64,000 bases of DNA, from assembly GCA_025765595.1 (NCBI GenBank), contig JAIVFH010000083.1, positions 1 to 64,000 on the forward strand, given 5' to 3'. Of the stretch, positions 20,760 to 32,217 are shown piece after piece. This DNA is from Obelidium mucronatum (taxonomy: Eukaryota > Chytridiomycota > Chytridiomycetes > Chytridiales > Chytriomycetaceae). A model generated the notes under the pieces. That model was not told the DNA's origin, searched no databases, and was given only the letters and a program-made list of their open reading frames with translations. Positions within the stretch are counted from its first letter, which is position 1; every line of letters starts with the position of its first letter. The position numbers and the translations under genes are program-made.

Positions 20760-23700
20760 TCAGACGGCATGCTCCTTCAATCTAGACACAGAATCTATAA
20801 CCCTCAAAAACTCTTGCCCCTCCCTTTCCACCTCAAACTCAAACACCACTTGATACCCCCCATCATACACACGTCCCCAGTCATCCAACGCGAAACGCAC
20901 ATTCGTACCATTGTCCAAGAACGCAACCGTTTTCTCTGGAATAATCGCGAAACATTCCGTTTCCTCTTCTGACCGGAGCATCAACCAAACCTTTTCTCGC
21001 GATTGACAAATCGAGATGGATTGTAGGGTTTTCCATTTACTGTCAATTATTGGAATTGAGACTGTGGTTCCGAGAAGGTGGATGCGGTTCTGGGTTTTGT
21101 AGGTTGTTCTAATGTTCTGTGAGAAGGGAGTGAGTTAAACCATAAACCCCTCTTTTTTTTCGTCAAACTTTCCAACTTACAATAGGGTCACACAAAGTTC
21201 GGAGCGGAGGTTGGTACAACTGGACATTCTCTGAAATGACTCCGATTCTCGTAGCATCATAGCTTGCGCTGGCACTGCTCCCCGTAAACCCCGTCTTCTC
21301 CTTCAAACTCTTTATATATTTCACAGCAGCATTATTACCACCATTACCCCCACCGCCACCGCTGCTTTTCGTCTGCGCGCCCATCGGTACCACCCCGACC
21401 CCCTCCAACCTTCCCCAAACCCAAACAACCGATTTCGGAAACACCAACACCAACGGCGGCGTAACCGCAACAATAAAAACACAAATACTCTGTTGAAGCG
21501 GATAACTCAGCGTCACTTCAAGCTGCAAGCACAGCGCCCCCAGAATAACAGAAACAACGCCAAACACGATCAGGAAGGAGCATTCATTGTATTTCGGGTT
21601 CAGGTCTTTGGTTAGGTAGGCGGCGGCGAAGACGGCGAGGATTAATGTGATGTTGTGGGCGATTATTAGCGAGATGATTGGTTGGCTTTGGTTGGTGGAG
21701 GTGGTGCATTCGAATATGAAGCGGTTGTCAATGTAGTATTGTTTGGGGAGAAAGTCTTGTTGCATTTGCCAAAGGATTAAATAAACCTGTTGGGATCACC
21801 AAAAAAAAAAAATCGCTTCATCAATTATAGAATTGCTACAAAACAACTTTGGAAGAAGGGTTACCAAACCATTTGACACACCACAACCACACCCGTAGCA
21901 GCATGAAGCCGAAACGGCAACCTCTTTAGAACCTTCTTGATCTCCACTTTCGCCGTAAAAACCTTATGAACCAACCAACTCTTACCCACAATTGGAACCA
22001 CCATCATATTAAACCCTATCCCCGCCAACCAGTACCTCGAATAGCACAATCCAGAGGTAGCTCGACGCAGGTAAAAAAACAAGGATGTAACCATCAATAG
22101 ACTCCCCATCAACGATACAACCGTCTGGCCAACATTCATGGACTTGCCCGTCGGGTTATTCCGCAACGCAATCGCAAACCCTGCCGCCGAGATACACAGG
22201 ATGTATCCAACGGCCATCAATGCGATTATAACTCGTCCTTGGAATGTGCTGGAATCAACTGCAAAGAAGGAGGCATGCGCACTGGGTGGTCCATCGACAG
22301 GTGGAATCGAGGTGTTCCCGAAAAAGAAGGGCTTCCTTCCTGTCACTGCGTTATACGCTCCCGTTTTCTTGTCAATGATTGCAAAGGGTGGTTGACCGCC
22401 GTGTATCCAGTAGTGGTCCGTGATTGATACCATGACTGTGTCTACGAGCACATCTCCATTTGAGTCGAGTCTCATGGGGTTCAGATTGATTCCTTTGAAG
22501 CTGATGTTTGAAAAGGCTTGGTGTTTGAGTCTGGATTGAAGTTGGTGAGATTTGAGCATGGCTGGTGTAATTGAAGTGTCTCGCTTTAGAAACTATTTAG
22601 GCGCATAGAAAATGAATTAGAGTCATTGCATTTGCTTATTTTTGGCGTATACATACGTCATCAAACCCGTAAATCAGAGTTCCTGCGCAATCGTAACCAC
22701 CGGCACTCGCCCAATTGAGACTTGTCGTCTGGTACTTGTATTTATCCTGCTCATACATATCGTTCCATTGTTTCTCAATGATCCGATAGTTTGGATCATT
22801 CCCACCCTTGAAATTCGGGACGGGGAGCATCATTCCATCAAATATTCGAAATCTGGGATCATCGCCATATCCTATTTTTTTATTTTTTAAAAAACTTATA
22901 ATCAGGCCATTGAAAGTGTTCTGATGAAGCAAAAAAAAGTTGGGTTTCTCTTTTCACCTGCGTAATCTTGTGGTAAGGGTGGATTTGAAACGAGCCAAAC
23001 ATGGTTACGAGAGATGAGACCTGTTTGGTTGGCGCGTTGGATAAAGTCATATGAAATTGACCATCCTTGAGAACAAAACACGATATATCTGCAAGAATTT
23101 CAAAAGGAAAATAAAAGATTTTAAAAAAATTAGAAGTTTAAGAGGAATATTAGAAGTTTGGGAACCGAAACCTGGCGTCCAACGCCTTTATATCCGACAA
23201 GATGGAATCAAAATGCGAAGCATCTTTATAATTCCGGTAACTCAGCACGATAATTCCGTTGTTGAAGAAAGACGTTTTGACATCCAGACATCCTTTAGTA
23301 TTTCAAAAACGCTTCTTCAGGATAACCCATACCACCAGAACATGAATTTCTTTTTTTCTCACCTCCAGCGCTTTCTTTATCTGTTCCGTCATATACAATC
23401 GCAGCTCGGCGCACATTCCATTTCAATAAAAGACTCGTGAATTCGAGCCCCCATTTGGAAGAATAGGTGGGTCGAATAAAATAGGGGTATCGCGTTTTGT
23501 CGGAGAGTGCTGGATCGTTTTGGTCTCCACCACATGCAGGGATCTTATTTTTTTTTCGTTTCATGTTTAAGAATGGTTTTACCTCTTTTTTTGGTGTAAA
23601 CTCACTTGAAGTTCGGAAAAAACACCAGCGGCAATTCTATCAAAAAAAAAAAAAAAAAAAAAACTCATTAGTAATTCTCAGGGGGAGGGGGTGGAGAAAA

Positions 23701-24190
23701 ACAATGTTTATACAATGAAATGGCGTTGACTGTCTTGATGTAGATGCCAGAGATATCTAGAACAAGGAGATTTTTTTTAAAAAAAAAAAAAAAAAAAAGA
23801 AACTCAACTGTGAGGATCCAGCACCGCCTTCATCGCTACAAGCGCAGTTCCACCCAATTCCATTTTATCCGTGATTGGGTTCCAATTATTCACGCGTAGA
23901 ATATTGACCATTGTGTTTGGCAAGACATCAGAGTTGTTGTTTGCCTGTAGCACTGCAAGTTCAGCTGACGCGTCCATTTGCATATACCAGGTCGCGTCTG
24001 GGTTGACTGATGGCGCGTCGGGGATATCCCAGAAGGTGTGGTATGGCAGCATGAAGGCGATAGTGATATTGTTTTGGTACTTTGCTGTAATGTTTGAAGT
24101 GCCAGGAAAGAAGCCGATGATTGGATCAAAGATGCTTTGGGAGTGTACCAAGGCGGCCGACGAGAGAAGGAGAAGGAAGGAGATGCACAT
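20760..24190 (-). CDS. Class C GPCR (GABA-B/mGlu-like), receptor type A
   Basis: About eight to ten exons. Exon 1 (24190 down to ~23812) has a signal peptide (MCISFLLLLSSAALVHSQ) and the start of a periplasmic-binding-like ectodomain (IIGFFPGTSNITAKYQNNIT). Next come CGGDQNDPALSDKTRYPYFI near 23500, YNYxxxxSFDSI-like pieces near 23250, and GYGDDPRFRIFDGMMLPVPN near 22850. The large exon 22559-21861 holds SIPPVDGP and helices 1-4. Exon ~21790-21180 holds helices 5-7, with PKYNECSFLIVF corresponding to the class C FNEAK motif in helix 7. The last exon (ends 20760) carries the shared C-terminal domain (VVFEFEVEREGQEFLRVI). Ligand unknown. The start codon is 65 bp from that of divergent PAF1. Confidence 0.82.
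23640..23798. repeat. Two long poly(A) tracts in receptor intron
   Basis: Uninterrupted A runs of about 20 bases at 23641-23661 and 23780-23798 (plus strand) inside intron sequence of the minus-strand receptor, where they read as poly(T). They probably act as polypyrimidine tracts and are prone to length error. Confidence 0.7.
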
Positions 24191-24255
24191 CTTTTCTCTG
24201 AAAATCTGGTCATGATTATGAATAACAATATTAATAAACTAATAAAAGAAAACCA

Positions 24256-25828
24256 ATGGCCACAAAAACCAAGAAGATTGGACAGGACTTCCTGTGCCCG
24301 ATCGCGTACACCAACGTGCTGCCGCCGCTTCCGTTCGAGCCGAAGCTGCTCGGGGCCGATGCGCGGCAGCGGCGGCGCGAGCTGAGTGCGGCCGACGGCG
24401 GCCTGGCGCACTTTGCGCTCGCGGTCGAAGCGAACGCGCGGGCGGGCGCGACGCTGGCGCTGCTGTTTGGTGACTCACTGCGCCCCTGACTCACCGTGAC
24501 TCACTCTCTGCTAGACCCGCCGCTGCCCTCGAGTGCGCCGCTCGACGCCCGCGACCGCGTCCTGCTCGCGCCGTACGCCGCCCCAAAGCAGGCGCCGCAA
24601 AAGACAGCGGCGGCGCCCGCGAAGCAAAACAGGCCAATCGCATCGTGGCTCAGGCGCACAGAGTACATTGCCACAGACGCACAGCCACTCCTGGGAAAGC
24701 CGCTGTCGGCGAAACAAAAAGCTGCAAATCCGTCTTCTTCTTCTTCGGCCTCGTCCGCGGCGAACGCGAAAGACGCGCTGCTGAAAGCAATCGATCGCTC
24801 GTTTGTGCTGGCTGCTACCGCCGATCTCAAGAAACTCAAACACCCAACAAATCCAAACTTGACTGCCACAGAACTATTGCCGCTGTTCCCCGCGTTCCAG
24901 CAGTGGCCGCATGCGCTGTGGTCCGTCGTGTTTGATGGCGATCCCGTGGATTCCACTGTAGACAGCGTGGGCGAACTCGGGAAGCGAGACGCAATCGTGC
25001 GTGAAAAGAGTCTGCTCAAAGTCTTTGAAAAGAGCAGCAAGAAAAATTCCGCCGCCAACAATGAGGACGATGATGACGAGGAGGATGTCATGAGCTTGTA
25101 TGTTCCCACTTCTACTGCCGTGGATTCAATTCTGGCAAAGAAAAAGAGGCGTGAAGAGCAAATGGCGTTGGATGAAGAAGATGAGGAAGACGATGAAGAT
25201 GATGACGATGAGGTTTCTCCAGAGGAACGCGCCGCTTCCACACTCCTCTATAAACACGTACGCGACTTTTCATTCAAGGAAGAACGCGCCGACAAGAACT
25301 GGATGGTGTTTAACGTTGGTGATGAGTTGGCCACTTTTCATGTTCTCGAAGGAAGAGTTGATTTGTCACGAAAGCGTGTCAAGGTATTTTTATAACAAAC
25401 AACTACACGAAGAGATACTCACAACAAACGTTTACACAAAGCCAAAAACATTCCAAAATAGATTCGACGACCAAGACAAAACCCAACCCCCACCACTCTT
25501 TGAAACCAGCAAGCGATCTCGCACGAAACGCGAAGTCTTTACGAAACTGTCTGCCATGCACAAGATTCTTCCCATGGAATACCCACAGCCCGCAGAACCT
25601 GTCGATGATGAGGATGAGGATGGTGATGTGAACACATTTGGTGGTGCTGGTGGAGAAAGTGCAACAAATGGTTCATCAACAACAACACCTCGAGGAGTTA
25701 AACGAGTTTTGGATGATGCAAGTAGTGATAGCGATGACAGCCACGATAGTCGTGACGAACGCGAAAGGAAACGAGTTGCCTCAACCGCCGCACCAGTAGT
25801 TGATGAAGACGGTGATGCAGAATGGTGA
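24256..25828 (+). CDS. PAF1: PAF1, RNA polymerase II-associated factor
   Basis: Exons 24256-24469, 24515-25383 and 25442-25828, about 490 aa. The N-terminus reads QDFLCPIAYTNVLPPLPFEP and continues LLF-DPPLPSSAPLDARDRVL; the middle has ASWLRRTEYI and the C-terminal core VRDFSFKEERADKNWMVF, ATFHVLEGRVDLSRKRV. These are the defining Paf1 segments. A highly acidic Asp/Glu run interrupts the middle and another Asp/Ser-rich tail closes the protein, as in animals and fungi. It works in the PAF1 complex during transcription elongation and H2B ubiquitylation. The upstream half is GC-rich compared with its neighbours. Intron 1 (45 nt) contains three TGACTCA elements. Confidence 0.95.
24470..24514 (+). 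promoter_or_regulatory. Three TGACTCA (AP-1/Gcn4-type) motifs in PAF1 intron 1
   Basis: The 45-nt first intron of PAF1 contains TGACTCAC three times (from 24471, 24487 and 24497), so over half of the intron is this motif. TGACTCA is the classic binding site of bZIP factors of the AP-1/Gcn4 class. It lies about 215 bp downstream of the PAF1 start codon. A small local duplication could also explain it. Confidence 0.45.
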
Positions 25829-26025
25829 AAGACCTGTGGTTGAATAAAAAAACAAAACAAAGAAAGCGATAAATAATTAATTGCAGTCTCTATATACTCC
25901 ATCTATCCAATTATATCCAACAATTTTTATTCTCTCGAAACCGACGAAATAAAGCTGATTCGGATTCGGACAAAAACAAACCAAGAAAACATTCCACAAA
26001 TAACACCACCACCAAACACACACAA

Positions 26026-27501
26026 ATGTTGTCTTACTTTGCCCAACTTCGCAAGGCGCCTTTGCCTTTGAATTCGCTTAGCGTATCCTTTGCTGCCTCC
26101 TTTGCAACGAAAGCTGCTGCTGTCCAAACTCCAGCCTCAGGTGAGGAGACAAAGACAAGTTTTTAATTGACTTCAACTAAACCACCACCATCCCCCCTCT
26201 CTCTCATCAAAAACCAAAAAAAGACAAACTCCTCGCCGCCAGACGCAAACTCAAAGCCCTCTCGAAACCAACAGTCACAGCCCCAAAGAGACCCCTCTCA
26301 TCGTACTTGCTGTTTAGTCAAGACAAACGCGACTCTGTCAAGAGTTTGCCAGAAATCAAGTCGAAGCCTGTCAAGGATCAGTTGGGTCTTGTTGCTAAGG
26401 AATTGGGGGCGCTGTGGGCGGCTGCTTCTGCTGTTGAAAAGAAGGTTTCCCCCCCTCCCCCTCCTCTTTTTTTTTTGCATGCGCATTATTGCACGCTGAC
26501 AACCAAAACATACTAATCAAAAACCCATCCCCCTTCCCCCCCAGAAATACGAAGAAAAAGCCGAAGAAGCCAAAAAAATCTACCAAACAACCTACAAAAA
26601 ATACATCTCCTCTCGAACCCCACAAGACATTCTGATTGAAGAAAAAACACGCTCCTTGAAGCAAACAATCAACCCAACGAAACCCGTCTCTCGCGTCGCC
26701 AAGGACCCCCATGCCCCCGTCAGACCCAGTAATGGGTACCAGTTGTTTGTTAAGGAGAAGAAGGCCGGGCCGCAAGGGGCGGTGGAAACTTTTTCGACGA
26801 TTGCGGCGCAGTGGAAGGGGTTGAATGGTGCTCAGAAGCAGGTATTAGGATTTCCCCCCCTTGTTTTTTTGTTTTGGTACGCAACTAAAAAAAAAGGTGG
26901 ATAAAACAATTTTAGCCATACCTTGACGCTGCCAAGAAGCTTAAAGACGCGCACGCGATTGCAAAGGAAAAGTACGAGGCTGTAAGAGATTGAACACTTT
27001 TTTTTTTTTTTTTTTTATTTTTATTTTTTTTTTTAATTTTTCACCAACTATTCTTGTGTTGTTGTTTTACAGTTACAATAATAATTAATTTTTTCCTCAA
27101 TATTAGAAAACGGGACTTGTTCAAATGAAAAAAGACATGACCAAGGAACTCAATGCTGCTGCGGCGCCCAAAAAGTCGGCAAGTATACACACACTTTTTT
27201 TTTCGGGGGGTCATTATTACTTCTCAAGATTCTTGGGTTTGTTTTTGTACTAATCACTTCAATTTTTTTTTTGTTGGGGGGTGATTTATTCACACAGGCT
27301 GGTAGAAAGAAGCGTGTAGCCGTCAAGAAGCCAATCACCAAGAAGAGTGTCGCCAAGAAGGCTGCACCAAAGAAGAAGGTTACAGCCAAGAAGACCGCAG
27401 CGGCAAAGAAGGTTGTGGCCAAGAAGGCTGTTGTCAAGAAGGTTGTCGGCAAGAAGGTTGTTGCAAAGAAGGCTGTCAAGAAGGTGGCTAGGGCTGCTTG
27501 A
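26026..27501 (+). CDS. Two-HMG-box protein with mitochondrial-type N-terminus and H1-like Lys/Ala tail
   Basis: Six exons: 26026-26140, 26224-26444, 26545-26841, 26916-26981, 27107-27178 and 27298-27501, about 325 aa. The N-terminus MLSYFAQLRKAPLPLNSLSV looks like a mitochondrial presequence. HMG box 1 is APKRPLSSYLLFSQDKRDSV to KKIYQTTYKKY; box 2 is APVRPSNGYQLFVKEKKAG to AHAIAKEKYEA. The last exon is KKxVAKK/KKVV repeats, like the tail of histone H1. The family resemblance is to TFAM/Abf2, which package mitochondrial DNA, but the H1-like tail is unusual and a nuclear role is possible. The last intron (27179-27297) uses a GC donor (TCG|GCAAGT). Confidence 0.75.
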
Positions 27502-27694
27502 TTGTAAAAACTAGTTGAAAGTTTTGCAGAGAATGTTGTTTGCTCAGTATTGTTTTTTTGGAGTGTTTTAAAAGTGTCCCATGATGAATTTAACTGTGTG
27601 TTATCTTTTTTTGATTTTTGTTGCGTTTGATTTTTGGAAGCTTGGAATCTGAAACTCAAGGGAGAGAGACAGAGAAAAAAAATAACCTGACCAG

Positions 27695-27994
27695 ATGGGG
27701 AAAACCACAAAGGCAGCATCGAAAGCGATTGGAAGCGCAATGAATTATGCACGCCAGACTGTCTCCACAATAGCCAAAAAGGCAAAGCGGGGGCTCATTC
27801 GAAATGTGACGAACGGCAGGAATACTGCACAAATGATGATGGAAAATGCAGTGCTACTGGATCGCCATCAGCAAGTAATTAATCGGATATGTTTGAATGA
27901 TGCCTATGTCGATGATCTTGGCGAAGAGGCCGGGCAAGCGGAAAAGCAGTATTCCCTTCAGTTGACATTGCCGACTACTGGTGGGGGCACATGA
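27695..27994 (+). CDS. Small basic protein of unknown function
   Basis: A 99-aa open frame starting MGKTTKAASKAIGSAMNYAR, with an amphipathic basic first half (IAKKAKRGLIRNV) and an acidic second half (VDDLGEEAGQAEKQ). It stands alone between the HMG-box gene and the next small ORF and has an AAAATAACCTGACCAGATGG context at the start. I do not recognise a family. Its length and regular composition make it more likely real than chance. Confidence 0.45.
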   Translation: MGKTTKAASKAIGSAMNYARQTVSTIAKKAKRGLIRNVTNGRNTAQMMMENAVLLDRHQQVINRICLNDAYVDDLGEEAGQAEKQYSLQLTLPTTGGGT

Positions 27995-28106
27995 TCACTA
28001 CAGATCCCCTTTCATCCGAAACAGACTTATTCGATTCTAGCCAATAATGAAATGAACAAGTTGTTACCAACTTAACCGACGAATAATAAACTCTCGCTTA
28101 AAAAAA

Positions 28107-28316
28107 ATGAGTTCCCTTTCATCGCAATGGATGTCAACAGCAGCCACCAACACATCAACACAACAGCCAAACGTCGACACCGACAGCGAAAGCGAATACG
28201 AAGAGGACGATGTCTCACTGACACAGCTGGCGTACCTGCTTGTCCCCATTCTGATCCCACTCTTGGCCAGGGCGGCTGGGCGATATGGTAAAGAAAGGGT
28301 GGCAAGTGCTTTATAA
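28107..28316 (+). CDS. Small tail-anchored protein of unknown function
   Basis: 69-aa open frame. The N-terminal half is hydrophilic and acidic (DTDSESEYEEDDVSLTQ), followed by one hydrophobic helix (LAYLLVPILIPLLARAAGRY) and a short basic end. This is the layout of a tail-anchored organelle-membrane protein. No family recognised. A GGTAAAG at 28287 could be a splice donor, so the true C-terminus may differ. Confidence 0.45.
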   Translation: MSSLSSQWMSTAATNTSTQQPNVDTDSESEYEEDDVSLTQLAYLLVPILIPLLARAAGRYGKERVASAL

Positions 28317-28435
28317 AACTTAACTAAAAACTCATCTATCTATAGTAACGCTGCGACTGCTCAAAGTTCACGTGTTTGGACTCGCTTGAGTTGTGTAAAA
28401 ATATCATCAAAAGACAAAATCAAATAAAAACAAAA

Positions 28436-30126
28436 ATGCTGCGGCCGCTCGATCCTTCGCCTTTCTTGTCACAGCGCAGATCGATCCCGCAAACACAAGC
28501 TCTACCAGTACCTGCCTTGCAATCGTGGCGAACGCATCGGCCTCTTGCGGCTGCAAAGCCAGGAACAAATTCAGCTTCAAAGACAAAACTTGTCAGACGG
28601 AAGACGCCCACGCTGCTCTTTGATCCCTCGGAATTCACTGTAAATCAGTTGCTCGAACGCGCTTTGGAAGTTGGAGATACAAGTCTGGATCTGAGGTAAT
28701 TTGCTAGTTGTTTTTTTGCCACACATGATTAAAACGCAAAGTAGTTCACGCAGCTTGACTGAGATCCCGCCGCAACTTTCCGATCTGCAACACATGGTTT
28801 GCATCAACTGGAATTCGCCGGGAAGTCTCTCGGATCGCGATTATTCATTTGGCTTTGACGATGATTCCCTGACTTCAGCAGCGGCGGGTTCTTTGATCAG
28901 GCGTCCTTTGAATAATGATTCTTTTCATGATTATGGCTCTTCGCCTTCTTGTTCGTATTCGAGTTCTTCATCATCGGCTGCAATGATCAAGCTGGATCTG
29001 GCGAATAATTGTATTCGTTTTATTGAACCAAAGTTGCTCATGTCGCTTTCGAATTTGACGTTTCTTTCTTTAAGTATGCTTTTTCTGAATTTTTTGTCGT
29101 TCCTTGAATTTGGTTTCTTTCAGTCCTTTTTCTTCTTTTCGTTAAACCCCCCCCAAAAAAACAGGAAACAACAACTTAACCCACCTCCCTCGAGAAATCA
29201 AACACCTAGTCCACCTCACAGAACTATCTCTCGGTGGAAACCAATTCCAATATTTACCCAGTGAACTCTGTTTACTTTCAATGAACCCCCAATTGACTGT
29301 CTCTGCGTTTCCAAACGCGAATTTCCTAATGTCTTGGCGTCTTGGCGCTCAGGAGGATGAAAATGGACTCTTGTTTCAGCCCGTTGGATTTGATGCCCGC
29401 GTTGTTGTGAATGATGATGCAGATAATGGTCCTGCCCAACAACCATCCCGACCGTACACGCTTAGAAACGTTATACCCGAATGCTTGATCACAAGTGAAC
29501 CTCCATCAGCCCTTCAAATCCAACACCAACAGCCACATCGCTATTTGGAGCAAAAACAACAACAGCAACCATTGTCTTTACTTGAACTCTGCATTCGCTC
29601 CAACGCACCCTCACACGCCGCTACCACGCCCCCGAAACCCTCAACCCCATCGCCAATGAAAACAGGTACCACTGGCGCAAAGCGGAAATTCCATGACCAA
29701 AGAATCCCATCTCGCGTCTCGTGGTTCTTGGAACAAGCCGTCAATGCAGGGTTTTGTGGTGGGATTGTTGATGATAATCACCACGATTCACGTGGACATG
29801 AGGAGAACGTGTCTGCGGCACCAATGTTGTTTGGGGAAAATCGTCGTTGTAGAACGTTGTTCAGTCAAGGAACAGGTGTGACTGCGATTGTGTGGGGAAC
29901 TTGTGGATCCAGGCATGAAGAGCGGCATGAATTGGGAGAGCAGGGAAGGAGACAGCGATTGGGAGACGATGAATTGATTCCCTTTGAGTGGAGGTGAGAG
30001 TACGCACGGCGTTTGGGTAAAACTTGACCGTTTGCTTTCTTATTTTCTTAGATTCTGCTCTACTCGTTGTTTCAAGTCATTTTGTGAGGCTTACAAGATT
30101 AATCAAGTATATGTGACAAAGCCGTA
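28436..30126 (+). CDS. Leucine-rich repeat protein with Cys-containing C-terminus
   Basis: Exon 1 is 28436-28695 (ends ...VGDTSLDL). Exon 2 begins at about 28743 or 28755 (SLTEIPPQLSDLQHM) and contains ALIKLDLANNCI-type repeats. After an intron at about 29080-29165 the repeats continue as NNLTHLPREIKHLVHLTELS and GNQFQYLPSELCLLS. A long low-complexity middle follows (Gln runs, TPPKPSTPSP). A final small exon after an intron at 29995-30050 reads FCSTRCFKSFCEAYKINQVY, placing several Cys at the end. This layout (LRRs then a short Cys tail) is seen in fungal LRR regulatory proteins of unclear role. No catalytic domain is visible. Confidence 0.7.
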
Positions 30127-30366
30127 GAAAGTTATTGAATTGTTGCTTCGTTTTTTACTTTCCTTTTCTACTTTCTTCTATATTATTGTTTTTTTTTAAA
30201 GTTTTTTTTTCCCCGCACGTCATTGTCTATTCTCTCTCTCCCCTGCACACACTTATTGTCTTTTCTTTGCTTTCTTTCTTTATTGCATTGTGATTTAATT
30301 AAAGCTGGTTTTGAAGGAAGCTCTTTTCGAAAGCCAAAAAATAACCCATCAATCAAAAAAAAAAAA

Positions 30367-31121
30367 ATGGCCTTCTCCTCACTTCCACCCGAACTCCTTG
30401 CCATGATCCTCTCGTACTTGCCAATCCGCCGAAGCTTAATAGCAGTTGGACTCTCATCAAGCGTTCTCGCCGGTTTCATCTTTGAAAGCCTCTCGTTTGC
30501 TCAAAGACACTATTTGCATCAACGCCAAACAACTGGTGCTTCTTCAATATGGCATTTTATGCGCTCAGAAGGATTAGTCTGGCAGGAATGGAAGAGTCTG
30601 CCTCTCAGTTATCAAGCAGCTCTCTATAGGGAGCTGCTGCATGCCGACAAGACCAAGAAGGAAGAGCAATTCCTCAATCTTTTTAACGGACAAGTATGGA
30701 ATCTGGGTCCAACAAAGGCGTTGAAAATAATGCAATCCCTTATTTCCGAAAAGGCCGTGTCTCCCTCCTGCCAATCAAACCGAGCGATCCATTGGGCAGT
30801 AATCAATGGCCACGTGGAAGTCGTCAAGTTGTTGTTATTGGAAAAAACATTGGGTTTTTCACAGGATGATGATGAGGACGACATTCTGTTGGAGGCTATC
30901 TGGATCAGCCATGTTGAAATAGTCAAAGTACTGCTCAATGACCCTCGAATATATCCTCCCCAGTTCGATGCCAATTTCGCCTTGCATGCCAGAAAGCAAA
31001 CCTTGATATTGTCAAAATGTTGCTTGCAATCCCTTCTGTAGATCCATCAGTAGGAGGCAGTATTGCTTCCTTGATGGGTCATGAGGAAGTGGTTGCACTT
31101 ATTTTGGCGCATTCCTCTTGA
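30367..31121 (+). CDS. F-box/ankyrin protein, short, with one frame break
   Basis: Begins MAFSSLPPELLAMILSYLPI, a good F-box, then shares layout with the gene at 3802-5268 (LPLSYQAALYRELLHADKT corresponds to VSYQALFYCCKEFG there). Three or four ankyrin repeats follow (AIHWAVINGHVEVVKLLLL). Near 30990 the frame must change by one base to continue as QKANLDIVKMLLAIPSVDPS and VVALILAHSS, ending at 31121. If the break is real, the protein would stop at 31041 with an unrelated tail. Deletion of one C in a C run would explain it. Likely an SCF adaptor. Confidence 0.7.
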
Positions 31122-31280
31122 AGTATCCAACGGATCGTTTGGAGATATGAAATCAGTCACGGCTCGCAACTGAGATGATTGCAGGAATGCTTCGTGCCGC
31201 ACGTCTTTTTGTTGGCGATTGTGGGGGGAATGAAGCGCACAATACTACAGTAGTACAAACAAGAGTACAATTTTTTATTG

Positions 31281-32062
31281 TTAGAGTCTCATTATCCGCC
31301 GTTTCCATATCATAAAGATTTCCAACAATTCAGGCAAGGCACTGAACGCCAAAAAATAATAAAAATAAGACGCATCATTTGTTAGCAATTAAATCTTTTG
31401 ATCCGAATGTATACTTAACTTGCAAAACATGAAAATATACCAGTAGATTTGGAAATGCCAGGCTGTATCTCTAATAAGAACACAAACGGCAACCAAAAAA
31501 ATAAAATAAAATAAAAGAACCCACCCTCAGTAATGAAAAACGCGAGAGATATTGTTGCAGATACATGAGCTAGAATAACTTTGAATAACAGTAAAACGCA
31601 AATAAAAAAACGCGTTCAAACCCAATCCCAAAAAAAAACAGGGTACTACTCACATACAAAGTTTGTCCCCGAATGAAAAAGATTCAACCCAAGAAACATT
31701 CCAATGAACTCGAGTGTAAAGCATATCCAGGTTAATCCAAGAGCTGCCGTCATTCTGTGCAAGAGTTCCCCAATTGAAATAGGGTTAAAAACTGGGCACC
31801 ATTCACTCTCCCTCTCTATCTAATATATTTGCCCTTACGATGTATTCAAAGTCGAATATTGAGAGATATCGCGTAATGGCATGGCTCGGAATATGTTTCC
31901 GTCCTGTTTGGTATAAAACTCCTGTCAAAATCCAAGCCTGGCAAGGAGTCCGCCGGGATATGCACAGCGCACCTTTGTGAAGTAGACCATGATGGTAGCC
32001 ATAAAATGCCCGATCGTTGCGAGAAATCGCGCTGGAAATAAGGTTTCAGAGGTGCTCCTCAT
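31281..32062 (-). CDS. TMEM107: TMEM107, ciliary transition-zone membrane protein
   Basis: Six exons: 32062-31973, 31921-31839, 31754-31654, 31578-31525, 31468-31420 and 31341-31281, giving 145 aa (family about 140). The joined protein reads FPARFLATIGHFMATIMVYF, MTAALGLTWICFTLEFIGMF, ILAHVSATISLAFFITED, WHFQIYWYIFMFCNALPELL: four membrane helices with the family's P-S/A-RFL start and YWYIFxFC signature. TMEM107 belongs to the MKS module that gates the ciliary membrane. No single long ORF marks this gene, so simple ORF calling misses it; all splice phases fit. It shows that the organism keeps a transition zone. Confidence 0.9.
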
Positions 32063-32217
32063 TTTTTTATTTGTACTTTTTTGTGGAAACGTGCAACAGC
32101 GATCTTGTATTGACAACAACACCATTATTACTTCCAAATTACCCGCTATTCTCGCTAAATCTAGGAGAAGGCCATGTTTTTGATGGTGAAACTTTTCTAT
32201 TACTTTCCTCTCTTTCT

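Noticed and set aside
24501..25241. 246-codon minus-strand ORF rich in serine
   Set aside because: It is the antisense shadow of the acidic GAT/GAA-rich PAF1 exon; composition follows from the coding strand and no family is matched.
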